Part shown: positions 21,061 through 33,127 of the stretch, in pieces
How positions within the stretch are numbered: position 1 is the first letter of the stretch
Layout of the letters: the number at the start of each line of letters is the position of its first letter
Origin: Lutraria lutraria
Lineage: Eukaryota; Mollusca; Bivalvia; Venerida; Mactridae
Assembly (NCBI GenBank): GCA_964023205.1
Contig: OZ026837.1
Span: 13,803,479-13,867,478 of the forward strand
Direction of reading: 5' to 3'
DNA: 64,000 nucleotides
Translations under genes and position numbers: made by a program
Notes under the pieces: generated by a model
The model's database searches: none
Told to the model about the DNA's origin: nothing
Seen by the model: only the letters and a program-made list of their open reading frames with translations

Positions 21061-23372
21061 TATACTGACGACATCAATTGTCCAAGTTGTGTGAGAATGG
21101 ACCTTATGATTCCGGTATTTTCCCAAACCTTTGGGCGCAGGGATTTATAATACCTCTGCATAAAAAGGGGGACACGTCTGACGTAAACAATTACCGTGGC
21201 ATAACGCTATTAAGCAACCTTGGTAAAATTTTCACTAGTATCTTAGATTCGAGAGTCGAACAATGGTACAATGACCCGAAGACAATGAAGATATTATGTC
21301 TGACGCACAGTTTGGATTCCGTAAGGATCATAGTACTGTAGATGCTATCTTCGTTTTGCAAAATCTCGTTGAGAAATTTCTTAATGACAAGAAGCGTTTA
21401 TACTGTGCATTTGTCGACCTTAAAAAGGCCTTTGACTCTGTATACAGAAATGCACTATGGTTCACGTTGTACGATAAAGGTCTAGACGGGAAAATATTGA
21501 CAATGTTCAGAAGTATGTATACAATAGTAAAATCATGCGTCAAGCATAGTAATAATTATTCAGACTTTTTTGAGATTGCTGTAGGGCTTCGCCAAGGACA
21601 GACAAATTCACCAACATTTTTTGCTTTGTTCTTAGATGATATTGAATTGTTTATACAAAATGACTCACTGTCAGGACTATCATTTAGTGATGTTTGTATT
21701 ATAATTTTATTGTTTGCCGATGACATGGTTATTTGCGGAAATTCAATAGAAGACTTACAATCAAGCCTTGATTCGCTACATACTTATTGTGAAACATGAG
21801 GACTGGAAGTGAACACTTCAAAAACAAAAATAGTTGTTTTTCGCAAAAGGGATACGCTTAAACATGACGAAATATGAAATTACAACGGAGAGCGGCTAGA
21901 AGTAGTTGATAACTTCAACTATCTAGGTGTAACATTTAATTATACCGGAACATTTGTTTTAAATACAAAATGCTTAAAAGGTAAAGCTCTAAAAGCTATG
22001 TATGTATTAATAAGCAATATTAGGAAATTCGATATACGCCCTGATACAGCTTTGCAGCTGTTTGATGCGTTTGTCGGCTCAATCTTGAACTAAGCTTGCC
22101 CAGTATGGGGAATAACTAAGGCACATGACCTCGAAAGGGTGCATCTTCAATACTGTAAAGCCATTCTAGGAGTCAGGCAATCAACCAGTAACTCGGCTAT
22201 ATATGGTGAGCTAGGGCGATATCCGCTATATGTAAAACGCTATGTACAAGTTATTAAATATTGGCTGAAAGTTGTTAATTCCAACAATTTATTAATAAAA
22301 ACCGTTTATAATGAATCATTTTTACGCTACATAGAAGGTACGAAAAACTGGGTCTATAATGTTAAGTCATTACTCGACCAGTACGGGTTTAGCTATATAT
22401 TTGACAATCCGCACAGTATAAATAATAAAGCATTTATTGTAGTTTTCGAAAAAGTTATTGTAGACTGTTTTATTCAGAAATGGTATAACGATGTTTCGAA
22501 TAATAGCACGTTAAACACATTATATATGTATATTAAAACTAAGTTTGGACTATCTAGCTATCTAACAACATTACTTTCTCCAAAATTACGTAACTGTATA
22601 ACGAAAATTAGAACATCGTCACATAATTTGTTGATAGAAAATTTAAGGTATGGTAGGAATCGAAAACCTAGAAATGAAAGAACATGTGTTCTCTGTGATA
22701 AATCTGATCTGGAAGACGAATACCATTTCATAATAATCTGTGATCAATATAAAGATTTGAGACAAAGATATATACCAAGAAGATGTTATATCAGACCATG
22801 TGTGGCAAAATTCGTAGATCTCTTAAATACCACCAATAAAAAAATACTCGTAAATCTTGCAAACTTTATTGTACTCGTCAGCAAACGCAGGCTAACGCTT
22901 ATGTAATAAACAGTATAGTAACTTTCCAACACCTTAGCAGTGTTCTTATTTAAACCCTCTTTACATTATATTTTATTTTCTTTCGAATATAAGAACAATT
23001 TCAACATGATATATTTTTATACATTCTCCCTATATTCTCCACCGAACTTATTTTCTACCACTGAACTGTCCAGCATGATTGAACTGTATAATCATGCTCA
23101 ATTGACCGTTTGTGAATTGAAATTGTACATATGTTTGTTTCTATGTATGACTGTATGCATGTTTATTTGAATATGTAAAAGTATGTTTGTTTGTGTATCT
23201 GTATATATGTTTGTATGTATGTATGTTTACTTGAGTGATTGTTAGGATGTTTGTTTGTATGTATGTGCCATGTGAAAATCTAAATTGTATGAATATGTAG
23301 TGATGATGTGCGAATAGCACAAATCTAAATGAAATAAAGAATGTATCTATCTATCTATCTATCTATCTATCC
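21060..23372 (+). mobile_element. 5'-truncated LINE with CTAT tail
   Basis: Reverse transcriptase and C-terminal region of a non-LTR element, clearly different from the CR1-like copy. The endonuclease and 5' end are missing. The 3' end has AATAAAGAATG followed by (CTAT)n at 23343-23371. A diverged relative lies at 30360-31086. Confidence 0.85.
21078..22906 (+). pseudogene. LINE reverse transcriptase remnant
   Basis: Broken reverse transcriptase in at least three frames. Motifs in order: LHKKGDTSDVNNYRGITLLS (21150-21215), FGFRKDHSTVDAIF, FVDLKKAFDSVYR, GLRQGQTNSPTFFALFLDDIE and the catalytic LLFADDMVICG (about 21710-21740). Then come VDNFNYLGVTF and a C-terminal frame at 22139-22906 with a CCHC-type knuckle (CVLC ... 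H ... C) in the stretch ERTCVLCDKSDLEDEYHF. Frameshifts near 21300 and stops at about 21797, 21877 and 22090 show it is dead. No endonuclease was found upstream. I do not assign a clade with confidence. Confidence 0.85.
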
Positions 23373-24070
23373 TTAATTTAAAACATTTGAAATACCCACA
23401 CAAAATTGTATGGGGTGAGATACGACCTGCTTAAGGAAAACAGGGGATAAAATACTCCTCGCCCAAAACATTTATCTGGAGCCCTCTATAGCATGCAGAT
23501 TGTTTTGATTATTATTGTCTTCAACAGTGTTTCATAAGTACAATTAAATGTAACACTTATAAAGAATAATTTTTGGGGGCCAATCTACTGAAAAATGTAC
23601 GGAAAAGGCCAATTTGACCAATTTGGATGTGATCTGACTGATTTTGGGGCCAATCTAACTTGACTCTTGAGGCCATTTTGACTACATCAAGATATGATAA
23701 GTTTATGTGTTGGGATTGACAAAAATATAATTATTTTGTTTTTGAGAGCTCCTTACCCTAGTTGTCTGAGAATTTGACTGGAAACTGTGCTGGGACTCTA
23801 TATTACATTTAGAGAGCTCGCTCTATAATTATAATGTCTATAAAATGATTAAAAAGCTTTATACAGCTTATGCTTCTTCTATCATGAAATTTAATCAGAC
23901 AATAATAGCAAGGACTTATATATACGTCCTTGATAATACTTATGGTTCACTCAGTTGGAATGCTAATAAATTATTAATTTAACGTAATGGTTCGAACTGT
24001 CTTCGGTACGAAACCAATAATAGGCAATATCAAAGTGACGGTTTTAGTCGTAGGACCTTTTATAATTACA
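23373..24070. other. Gap without recognised features
   Basis: No gene or dispersed repeat recognised. It may be intron 1 of the putative gene starting at 24125. Confidence 0.35.
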
Positions 24071-24075
24071 CTCAC

Positions 24076-24125
24076 CTTGGTTTTTGTGTAGATGCAGTCT
24101 TCGTTGATGATTTAAGTGGAGGCAT
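24076..24125 (-). CDS. Putative first coding exon, unknown gene
   Basis: On the minus strand an ATG at 24125 opens MPPLKSSTKTASTQKP, ending at a good donor (CCAAG|GTGAGT) at 24076. A leader of about 50-60 nt precedes it. Further upstream is TTTGGCGCG (at about 24216), which matches the E2F-site consensus TTTSSCGC. A basic Ser/Thr-rich N-terminus after such a promoter is plausible for a nuclear protein, but I found no second exon in this window; the LINE at 21060-23372 would lie in the intron. Low confidence. Confidence 0.3.
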
Positions 24126-24260
24126 TGTTTTTTCCAGCAGTTTAACAAGAAACGATGGCTGCTCCGACAGCTGATTATTATTTTATTTTCGCCCAACAGT
24201 TAACTCCCCTATCAAATTTGGCGCGTTTGAAAATACACTGATTCCTGTTCCAAGTTGCAC

Positions 24261-24300
24261 TTAAACTGGTTCCCGTTCCATGTTACAGTGCCTGTGAAAC
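24261..24300. mobile_element. Partial AACTGGTTCCCG hairpin element
   Basis: TTAAACTGGTTCCCGTTCCA followed by TGTTACAGTGC matches one half (reverse orientation) of the 9416-9481 hairpin; the other half is missing. Confidence 0.45.
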
Positions 24301-25790
24301 TGATCTTCAGACCCGTTTGATATATTGCTGCCCGTAGAATTATATGAGACAGGTGAAAAACGTGAATAAATTATGAGAAATGTGTATAGATCTACTAGAA
24401 ATGTGTATAGATCTACTAGCAAAAGATTCTACATTGAGCAGTTAGCTATTTTATTAAAAAAAATATACGCACTTCAGCTTTGCATAGAGCGCGCTTGATC
24501 AAAGCAGGGTCTTTCAATTGAATGGTCTGGACACGTGCTCTTCAGGCGCTTATCTCTGTATAAACATCAAGTTGTGTTATCGATACTTAGCGGAGAGCTT
24601 TTTTCACGCGTGTATAGATAACACACACATCTTCAATTTCCATTTAGTCAAAACAAGAGATCGAAAATTTAAAATAAAATCATGAATTAATGGAGTATTG
24701 ATCTTTCTAAAATGTGTTGCAAGCATTTCAGCGATAGATGATTATTAAAGACGGAATCACTTACTAAAAAAGTAAAATTGGTCAAACTCAAAATGGCGAC
24801 TTCTCAAAAAGGCTCAAATTTATGTATCATTATTTCTTAGCATCGGAATCAATATGAAAAAGTAACTGCATGATTTACTTCAACAACCTTTTAAAGACAT
24901 GAAATTAATCCCGACTACATCACTCTATAACTTAAAAGGGTTATATTTACTTACGAAAAATACACGCTTTGCGACACAAATCTAGATCTGGGCTTAAAAC
25001 GAGTTTTCGTCCATTTATGTACCGTCGGATTTCATCATAAATAAATGGATTTTATTTTAAGAAATTGGTCAAATTAGAAGGAGATACTTACGATCTAACT
25101 TTTCGTGGAGCTCTACACCAATAAAATGATTAGTTATTTGTGAATATTTGGGTATCTATTTCAATGCGATCTTCACCGTTTCACAATGACGACCATCTTG
25201 CGCGCGATCACGTGATCGCTACACAACGCTTTAATTTACGGAGTCCAGACCCTTCTATTTGAGTGACCCTGATCGAAGGTTCAACTGGGTTTATATTTCA
25301 TTAATTGTCTCACTCCAGTATGACCAAAGACTTGTATGTACAAACCTTCTTACTCTGTCTTTCGGATAGTGATATATATACTTGATTCCAAGCTTTATGA
25401 TTATATAATAGGTTAATCATTAAAATTAGTATAATATAGGCTAAGTATATTTTGGGCGGGAAATTTAACAAACATTTAATTTAAAACATTTTGTAATACA
25501 AGTTCACGAACGGCGTTTTCTATGAATCTATGTAACTCGTCATGATTCCGTTTCCCACAAAACTCAATTACGGATAATGTATAACCAAGCACTTATATGG
25601 CATACAAGTATATATTGATAAGGATCCTTAAATTGGTAGAACCATAAAAATACGGACAGCTAGAAAACGTGACAGTTACATTCATATATAGGCACTTATA
25701 CCTTCTATTTATATTTGCCAGAGCCATAGCTCGTTCTTGACGTCATAAACATGTATCATTTACATGTAATAGACAAAATCCACAGACAGC
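24300..25790. other. Gap, possible element with weak inverted ends
   Basis: GATCAAAGCAGGGTCTTTCA..GGTCTGGAC at 24496-24529 weakly pairs with GTCCAGACCCTTC..GACCCTGATC at 25243-25274, so a ~780-bp non-coding element is possible. No gene was recognised. Confidence 0.3.
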
Positions 25791-25792
25791 AG

Positions 25793-25862
25793 CTAAACTG
25801 GTTCCCGCTGACTTGTGTGTACACCTTTGGTGCACTGCAACATGAAACGAGAACCAGTTTAG
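25793..25862. mobile_element. Small hairpin element, AACTGGTTCCCG family
   Basis: CTAAACTGGTTCCCG at the left and CGAGAACCAGTTTAG at the right, with the core CTTTGGTGCACTGCAACATG shared with the 9416 and 53325 copies. Confidence 0.65.
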
Positions 25863-26675
25863 GCAACATCAAGAAATTAACGGACCAATGACGGGGAAAC
25901 TGTAATAAATTCTATATAAAACACCACATTTTAATTCAAAGTTATAAACATATAATTATGTTGGATGAAAAAAAATCACACATCGTAACAATTTCAACAA
26001 CGACATTTTCATGATGTCTGAACTTATTTCAATTTTGTGAAAAATAAATGCGCGATGACTTATTATTATTATTGCCTTTTATCCTTGCTTGTTATAACAT
26101 CTCCACGAAATCAACATGTGATTCATTAGTTAATTGAGTCTATTTCCGTTTACCAAAAGTAAACTGAAATATAGTTGGGGTCAAAATTACGGATGATAAA
26201 ACGGATGTATTTTAGTGCTTATAACGTTCCGCCAGGAAAATAATGATGGCAAAACCCCATTAAAACTTGTTTGAGCTTATTCCGCAGATATATGATTGAG
26301 AGCTTGAAGCTGGTGTATCTGAAAATACAATAGCTGTATATTTGAAGCAATTATATATGCATGCAGAATCTCGATTTTACACAGATGGCATACAACGTGG
26401 CGTTGCTAAAGCTAGGAAATGGGTCGGAAAACATAAAAAAAACGAAAAAAACTTGGAGACCATGCTACACTATCATTGTGTAAAATTACAGAACAATCGG
26501 AGAAAATTGATTTTTTACCCATGACGTCAAGGAAAGGTCGCATACTACCTTATAACAAAGTTTGCATGCAATATTTTCATGTACACATATATACTTTCGC
26601 ACAGATTGAGAACAAAGCTTATATATAGCTCCTAGCCCGATCGATCCAGAGAAATTTAGTTCTTTTAGTCGGAAT
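25863..26675. other. Gap without recognised features
   Basis: One 60-codon frame at 26342-26524 has no recognisable similarity and no splice or promoter support. Confidence 0.35.
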
Positions 26676-26679
26676 CCCT

Positions 26680-26945
26680 ACCGGTAAGCTCAATTGTTAG
26701 AGCATTGGCCTACAGTAACAGATCTAGAGGTCGTGAGGTTGTGAGTTCGAATCCTGGGCGAGGCTAACACAGTCCACGACAAAGATATTGTATCCTACGT
26801 TACATTGGCCTCCATCTCTGAATTATTCGGGGTAGCTTGGCAGTAGCTTAAATATGGATAGAATGTGGTTAGTACTGGATAAGACTTAAAAGAAGACCAA
26901 TGAAGCTCGTTAGGATAACTGCCCGTCACGCTATAACAGGGATAT
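26680..26945 (+). mobile_element. tRNA-derived SINE, family B
   Basis: The head CTACCGGTAAGCTCAATTGT has an A-box-like part and a perfect B box GAGTTCGAATCC. The body contains GTTAGTACTGGATAAGAC, related to the AGTACTGG core of the other SINEs, and ends with AAGCTCGTTAGGATAACTGC. Confidence 0.6.
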
Positions 26946-28879
26946 TAATCAATAATGTTAGAAACAGCATTAAATCCGATGAAATACAAACATAAATAAA
27001 TAAGTTAAGTCATAATAAACGCGTCCACACCAAAATGATCTAATTTCACATACTAATGCAAAATATTTAGTACATCGGTGGTCGTATTGTCCAGGAAATC
27101 ATAAACAGAACAATTAAATACAGATTTACGACTACATGTATTTCAGAAGACTAACATATTCGCATTATAGTATATATACTAATTTATCAGTTGAACCGGG
27201 TCGAACTGTGTGACCATGCGGAACATTTCTGTAACTTGGCCGGTTTTATCGGGAAAGTTGTCTCCCTTGAAAACGTCTAATCGATCACTCCGATAACGTT
27301 TATCGATAAACTGATTTACTATAGATTTATATAGGAGCTGTATGGTTTAACACTAATAACTTGTTTATAACATTAAATGAGAAAATTTTATAACCTCGTG
27401 AAGTAATATTCATTCTTTGCACTTTATTTCAATATAATTTTTATTAATGTGGTACGTGAACTTATTGCTTCCACTTTCGTTTGAAGTTGGTGACTATCGT
27501 TCGTTCATAGTTCTACATGAAAACTGTCAAAATATTCTTAAACCTCGTTTTTGTCAGGCCATAAAGTTGTTTTTTACTAAAATGACATTTTTTTATAACC
27601 TCGTGAAGTATTCTGTGGTGTCCAAGCTTTATTACAATATATTTTTTAAGAAATTTGAAAATGTGGAAATTGCTTCCAATTTAGTTTGAAAATGGAGATA
27701 TTCGCGTTCAAGCGCGCGTTTCCGTATCAATTTGTAGTAAGTACATGTACATTGTACATGTACAGTAGTCGATGTAGCAACTACCGAATTAGTTGTTGTT
27801 ATTGTTACCTTTCATACATTTAACACGTGACTCATTGTTAAATTGCTTCAGTAGCAGGTGTATAATTTAAGTCGGTATATTTTTACCATGTTGCAAAAAA
27901 CTGCTAATTTTTAACAAACTGTTCGATAATTCAATAACTCGATACATATTTATTTTCTTAATCAGGTTTATATAAGCGGGTCTAAAAACTCAAAATATAA
28001 CCATGGCTACCGTTTACGGTCATCCTGTGAATATAAATATATCAATTACAAATTAATAAATGAAGGCAGACAGTTTTATTGAGAACGCACCTGATGAAGG
28101 TGAAATTAAATGATTTTCTCGTGCATGTTTTACCGGAAACATATTCTGTAGAAAGGATTATCTTCAGAAAATATTTATGTATATATATATAAGTACTTGT
28201 TATTTATCACGCTTTATAAAACTACGATTTGTTTAAACTTTTCCAGTCGTGAGCTTGCTGGGTCAGAAACATAGATTTAGTGATTTTATAAACTCAGAAG
28301 TATATTCCAATTATTGTTTAAAACCCAATTGATTTTAAAAGTAGTAAATCAAAACAATAGATAAATTGATAATAAAATATAAGAAATATATTTTATTCGA
28401 ACCAATCTCGATGTACAACAATATTTTACACAATGCCTTTTTTAGTCTCATCTAGTAAAAATGCTGTCAAATGCTTTTTCTTATTTCTTTGCAATATCAT
28501 TGAAAAAATACCGTGCTATATTTCTATAATGTACTTCTTGATGAAAAAGAATATTAAGAAATGCATTCGCGTGGATACGTTTTATTATCTGATATAGATG
28601 TGGCTAAAGCCTCTGACCACTTTTATGACTGATGATATACAATTAACAGGATGTTACGTAATATTTATTGATTTTATCGCCCTGTTAAAGGGATATTGCT
28701 CATTCATGCAGTATCGGCCGGGTGTTAAAATTGACATAAAATGTTTGATATACGCCATTTCAAATTAAAATACCAATTTACTATTATTATTGAAAGTGCC
28801 GTTTTAACTTTTTAAAGTCCCAAGAGATTTACTAATACAGTTCTACTAGGACAGTAACCAATAAATATCTAAATTTAAA
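26946..28879. other. AT-rich gap with a small duplication
   Basis: TATAACCTCGTGAAGTA and the flanking TGCTTCCA.TTT sequence occur at about 27390-27480 and again at 27595-27680 (spacing about 205 bp). A near-palindrome of GTACATGTAC on either side of ATT lies at about 27745-27767. No gene was recognised. Confidence 0.4.
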
Positions 28880-28960
28880 GACAGATAGATAAATCTTTAT
28901 TTTTGATTTATGCCGATGGCTCATCATCACAATAAATATATAGACATACATGATATTGTA
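28880..28960 (-). mobile_element. LINE 3' end fragment
   Basis: On the minus strand it reads GATGATGAGCCATCGGCATA, then AATCAAAAATAAAGATTTATCTATCTGTCT. The small hairpin, AATAAA and ATCT tail parallel the 3' end of the LINE at 23300-23372. Confidence 0.5.
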
Positions 28961-29040
28961 CGTAAACAGTGAATGAGTAAGACTAACAAACATTCCCTGA
29001 TTCTCGCGCACACACTCGCACATACATACCCCAACACCCT

Positions 29041-30355
29041 TAAACTACCAAATAGCTAAATTTAAAGACATTTGACAGCTCCTATTTAAGTGACCCCAAA
29101 AGCAACAGGATGTCTATTCTCTTGATTGTTTTATTGCCCCTTATCTGTCTAATCCTGTCTGGTCACGGTCAGCTTAGTGTCTGGTTAAAATATTTATAGT
29201 GATAATTAGTTTATGAAAAACTTTTGTTGTATTTATAAGCATATAAAACAAATTATATTGAATACTGATATTATTTAAAAAAAAAAATTTCAGAGTTTCC
29301 AATATCTTGTTTGCCTTACTTAGCACAGTCATTAGAGATCGCGTTCCAACAACGACTTGTATCTGGTCGGGAAGTAAGAATCACTATGTCAGTTTTGTTT
29401 GTCCCCGAGCTGTGTAAAAGCATGCATTTTTTAGAAATGCGAAAGTTGACAAATTAACCGTGCCCGTAGAAAAACTCAACATATTTTGTTCAGTCGAACG
29501 ATTGAATTATATATTCATATAATTATTTCCTTTAGTAGTGTGAAACAGGGATGCTATATATCCCTGTGTGAAATGGACATATATACACGTATAGAACTGA
29601 GTTCTGTAAGGTGTTTGATTCCGAAAAATCAAAAGATATTACTGCTGTAATATTTCATCTAATAGTATAATTTTATGTACTTTCCTTGACCTTCTGTAAA
29701 GTCATTAAATTGGAATCAAACAACAGCAGTTTACTGCTGGTTTGTTAATGTTATTCACATCAATATTCATTTATTCATTTAAAGATCAACATTAAAATAT
29801 GTAATAATGTGTTTTAAAAAACAAAAATATGACATTTTTCTTTTAATTATTGAGTTGAAGACCATGATCCTTCACCCTCGTGAGAAAAATAATACTCTCA
29901 AATTCCCTAAAACTCAGATCGTACAAAAAACGACCAGGAGATATAGATCTCGATTTAACGCTAAATAATCCATATTCGATAAGGTTAACTTGCTAAAATC
30001 AATACTGACCACTTATTGGTTTTTTGGCGTAAAGGGAAACAACTAGTTTATCACACAGGTAAAAAAATCAATAACGACAGGAGTTGTCTTTTCATAGGGA
30101 AATAGCGTCAATGTTCCGCATGATTTATTTTATTTATTTATTGTTCTTTTATTAATGTGACAGATTTTGTCAGGTGGTTGTTTTTAGACAACTACCTGGT
30201 TTTGTATAAAACTTATTACAAGTTTGCCATCGTAGGTCCGTAAACTTATATAAATACCGCGGCCTGTGATTTGGCATATTTATTGACTACTGAACGATCT
30301 GGACAGCAAAACACGAACTGATGAGGTAGCATGGATTATTTCTGTTCTGTCATGA
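29041..30355. other. AT-rich gap
   Basis: No supported gene, RNA or repeat. Confidence 0.4.
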
Positions 30356-30359
30356 ACAG

Positions 30360-31086
30360 AACATATTTTTATTTTCTAAGACGTGTACAAAGTACATAGT
30401 CATATACATAGTAACAAACACAATTATTTACATATGCATGGATAACATGGTAAACAGACAATAGAAAGAAATAAAGAAATATATGTACATAGAAAGATGT
30501 AAATATAGTTAATTAGACAGGACGTTTGCTCATAGCTCTAATGCATTTTTAACATGCATAAAAGATTAACGTAGTTTTATCATTTTTACTTTGTAGAAGT
30601 TGAATAAATTTAAACATGTGGGGCCTAGTGATATAGTAATGCGGAATATATCTTCTTCGTGTGTCGATAAAACAGGGGCAAATACAAGCACATTGTAAAA
30701 TTGCAAGTATATTCTAAGTCTTGCGTGTTGCAACATAAACAATATCGTAAGTTCCTGTCTATTCTTTCTCTACCATAACGACCAGTTTTAACACGAGGTG
30801 GTAATAGGGAAAGTCTAAGTTTAGTAAAATATTGTCTAAGTATACGTGGTAATGTATCTAAGTAGTTTTCATAACCAAGTATAATTTTAAAATTACAATA
30901 TGTATCCAAAGCAGGCCACCTGACCACTCTTGAATGAACATATCAATAGTACGTTCTTTAAAATATCTAGGCAAAAACTTTAAGTTAACTGAGGAATAAT
31001 TTTCAAATACATCAGCGAATCCATGACTTCTTAACAATTTCTTAACATAATACACCCAGTTTAATTTGCCATTGTAACTATAAAAA
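30360..31086 (-). mobile_element. LINE 3' fragment, relative of the 21060 element
   Basis: Minus-strand frames at 31055-30858 and 30927-30625 read YYVKKLLRSHGFADVFENYS, then FKERTIDMFIQEW and YCLCCNTQDLEYTCNF. These align with VKSLLDQYGFSYIFDN, VIVDCFIQKW and CVLCDKSDLEDEYHF of the LINE at 22139-22906. Only the C-terminal region is left, and it is broken by a frameshift. Confidence 0.7.
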
Positions 31087-31111
31087 ACGCCTTGTTCATA
31101 AACTTTTCTGA

Positions 31112-31270
31112 GTGATTTTTATACGTTTACAGTTATTTTTCAATTTCACCCATCAATTTTATACACTCAATAAGGGAAAAAATGAAGATTTTAATAATAT
31201 ATTGTCGACAGGTTTGCGTTGTTTGATGGGTGAAATTGAAAAATAACGTCTGTAAACGTATAAAAATCAC
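31112..31270. mobile_element. Long-stem hairpin element
   Basis: GTGATTTTTATACGTTTACA..TTTCACCCATCAA at 31112-31156 pairs with TTGATGGGTGAAATTGAAAA..TATAAAAATCAC at 31223-31270. The stem is about 45 bp and almost perfect, with a loop of about 66 bp. It sits at the truncated edge of the LINE fragment. Confidence 0.75.
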
Positions 31271-31890
31271 GAAATCGAGTGCCTATGGTCAAAACTGTTG
31301 TAGTAAGTCCACATTTATTGTTATTCAAGCTTATCACACCGAATCACGGAACAATACCTGTTGTGTCAATATTATCGTTGGTCAATAACAGTTCGATCAA
31401 TAACAGATCTTTTTAAATTCCGATCACTTTGGCTTGTACTAGTAGACATTTGCGGTTTAAGACGGTGACGGTGGTGGACATCGGATTTGGGATTAAATTA
31501 GGGGGTCATCTCAAAATTATTGATTCATACTCTTGTAAATGGGCAAGTGGGAAGCAAGTCAAACCGGCCTCAAGTTAAACCGTCATCTAACCAAACCGGC
31601 CACAAAAAAAAGTTAAAGCGGCCACACTTCCATTTTTATTTTGGTAAAACCGGCCACATATTTTGTTAATATACTTTAAGCATGTTTATTCGTAATTATT
31701 TTTAGATTTCATTATATTTCTTCGTAATTATTTCTAGACTTCATTGTTATGCTAGGTAACAACAATAATGCATGCCATGGTCTATTGTAGTATCTTGAAT
31801 GATTCACGTTATGTTGCGTAACGATTTTTTTGTCAAACCGGTCCATATTTTTATTATTGTATTTGATTATATTTGTGAGGTATAACAAGA
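31271..31890. other. Gap with spaced AAACCGGCC motifs
   Basis: AAACCGGCC or near variants recur about every 30-45 bp between 31560 and 31665 and again near 31834. The block at 31440-31510 is the reverse complement of 33950-34020. No gene was recognised. Confidence 0.4.
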
Positions 31891-31892
31891 GC

Positions 31893-32275
31893 TCCGCGGT
31901 TGGAGACATATGCCCTTCAAACAGGGCCTTGACACAGAGTTATCGCTCAAACGATTTTCAAGGCCAATGCACCTGCAAAGTATCAGGCCCATCGGTGTGT
32001 TTCTGTTGACGAGTTATCGATCGGAAACGATTTTCACACTCCATGTCACAGTGACCTTGACCTTTCACCTATTGACCCCAGTTTCAATAAGGGTCATCTA
32101 CTGTCCAAGGCTAATGCACCTGCGAAGTATCAGGCCCATTGGTCAATTCGTTGACGAGTTATCGATCGGAAACATTTTTCACACTCAATGTCACAGCAGA
32201 CAGACGGACGGACGGACCGACCGACCGACCGGCTAGCAAAACAATATACCCCCTCTACTTCGAAGGGGGGCATAA
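31893..32275 (+). repeat. Dispersed repeat ending in GACGGACGGACC run
   Basis: Two internal units (about 31950-32060 and 32105-32200) share GCACCTGCRAAGTATCAGGC and GACGAGTTATCGATCGGAAA. They are followed by CAGACAGACGGACGGACGGA and CCGACCGACC, then ATACCCCCTCTACTTCGAAG. This layout is common in bivalve genomes (general knowledge). Confidence 0.6.
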
Positions 32276-33030
32276 TTAAATTGAACACTTTTACTTAGGT
32301 GAACAATAGAACACAGCTAAAGTTAATGTTTCTACGATTTTATAATAATTTTATTTCATATAAACCGTTACCATGTAGACTTGTACAGTCCATTTGCTAG
32401 AAATAAATACATATTTACGAAGTAAATCAAACATTAATGGTAATTAATACACTTTTTGTGTATAGCCTATGTTGAGAAGATATAAACATTAAGTTGTTGT
32501 GTTCAAACAGCTGAATACAATAAAAACAGTCTAGAATTTTCTTATTTATGATTTGACATATCATTACCGTATCTGTTTGTATTAACTACATTTTAAAAAC
32601 ACATACTAAATTATAATAAGATCAAAAGCATTACTTAACATTATAAGTTATAAGACACGAATTGAAGCACATTTAACATTAAACAAATCATTAATCAAGT
32701 GTCCAATATTGTTTCAGTGGATCCAGTATTGAAAAAAAAGGATAAACACCTTTAATCACATACAGGTGCACATTTATACTATATATAGGCATGTGCATAC
32801 AAATTAGTGTTTGTCTTAATGCAATTATTAAAACATTGTGTTAATTGTCCGTAACATTATAGACACGATACAAAATTTGGAAATGGAGATTGTTTCAACA
32901 ATAATATTTATAATTCTTTTTAATACAGATATATATATATATACGTATATATAAATGCAAGTTTCGGTGAGGTGTAAAACGCGGATTCCGCGGATCCGGA
33001 TCCAATATAGAACATATAGGGGGAAATATG
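32276..33030. other. AT-rich gap
   Basis: Includes a TA-rich simple repeat at about 32929-32955. No gene recognised. Confidence 0.4.
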
Positions 33031-33032
33031 GG

Positions 33033-33127
33033 GTGTTACGGATCCATACATGTAATGATGTATAACTTTTTCATTATTTGACAGAATAAGATAATAATAA
33101 AAAAAGTTATGTATGGATCCGTAACAC
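33033..33127. mobile_element. Hairpin with 19-bp perfect inverted repeats
   Basis: GTGTTACGGATCCATACAT at 33033-33051 is exactly matched in reverse complement at 33109-33127, with an AT-rich loop. Confidence 0.6.

Noticed and set aside
24496..25274. A ~780-bp transposon with inverted ends
   Set aside because: The end match is weak and interrupted; kept only as a possibility in the gap entry.
26342..26524. 60-codon basic frame as a gene
   Set aside because: No similarity, no splice or promoter signals, and length within chance expectation.
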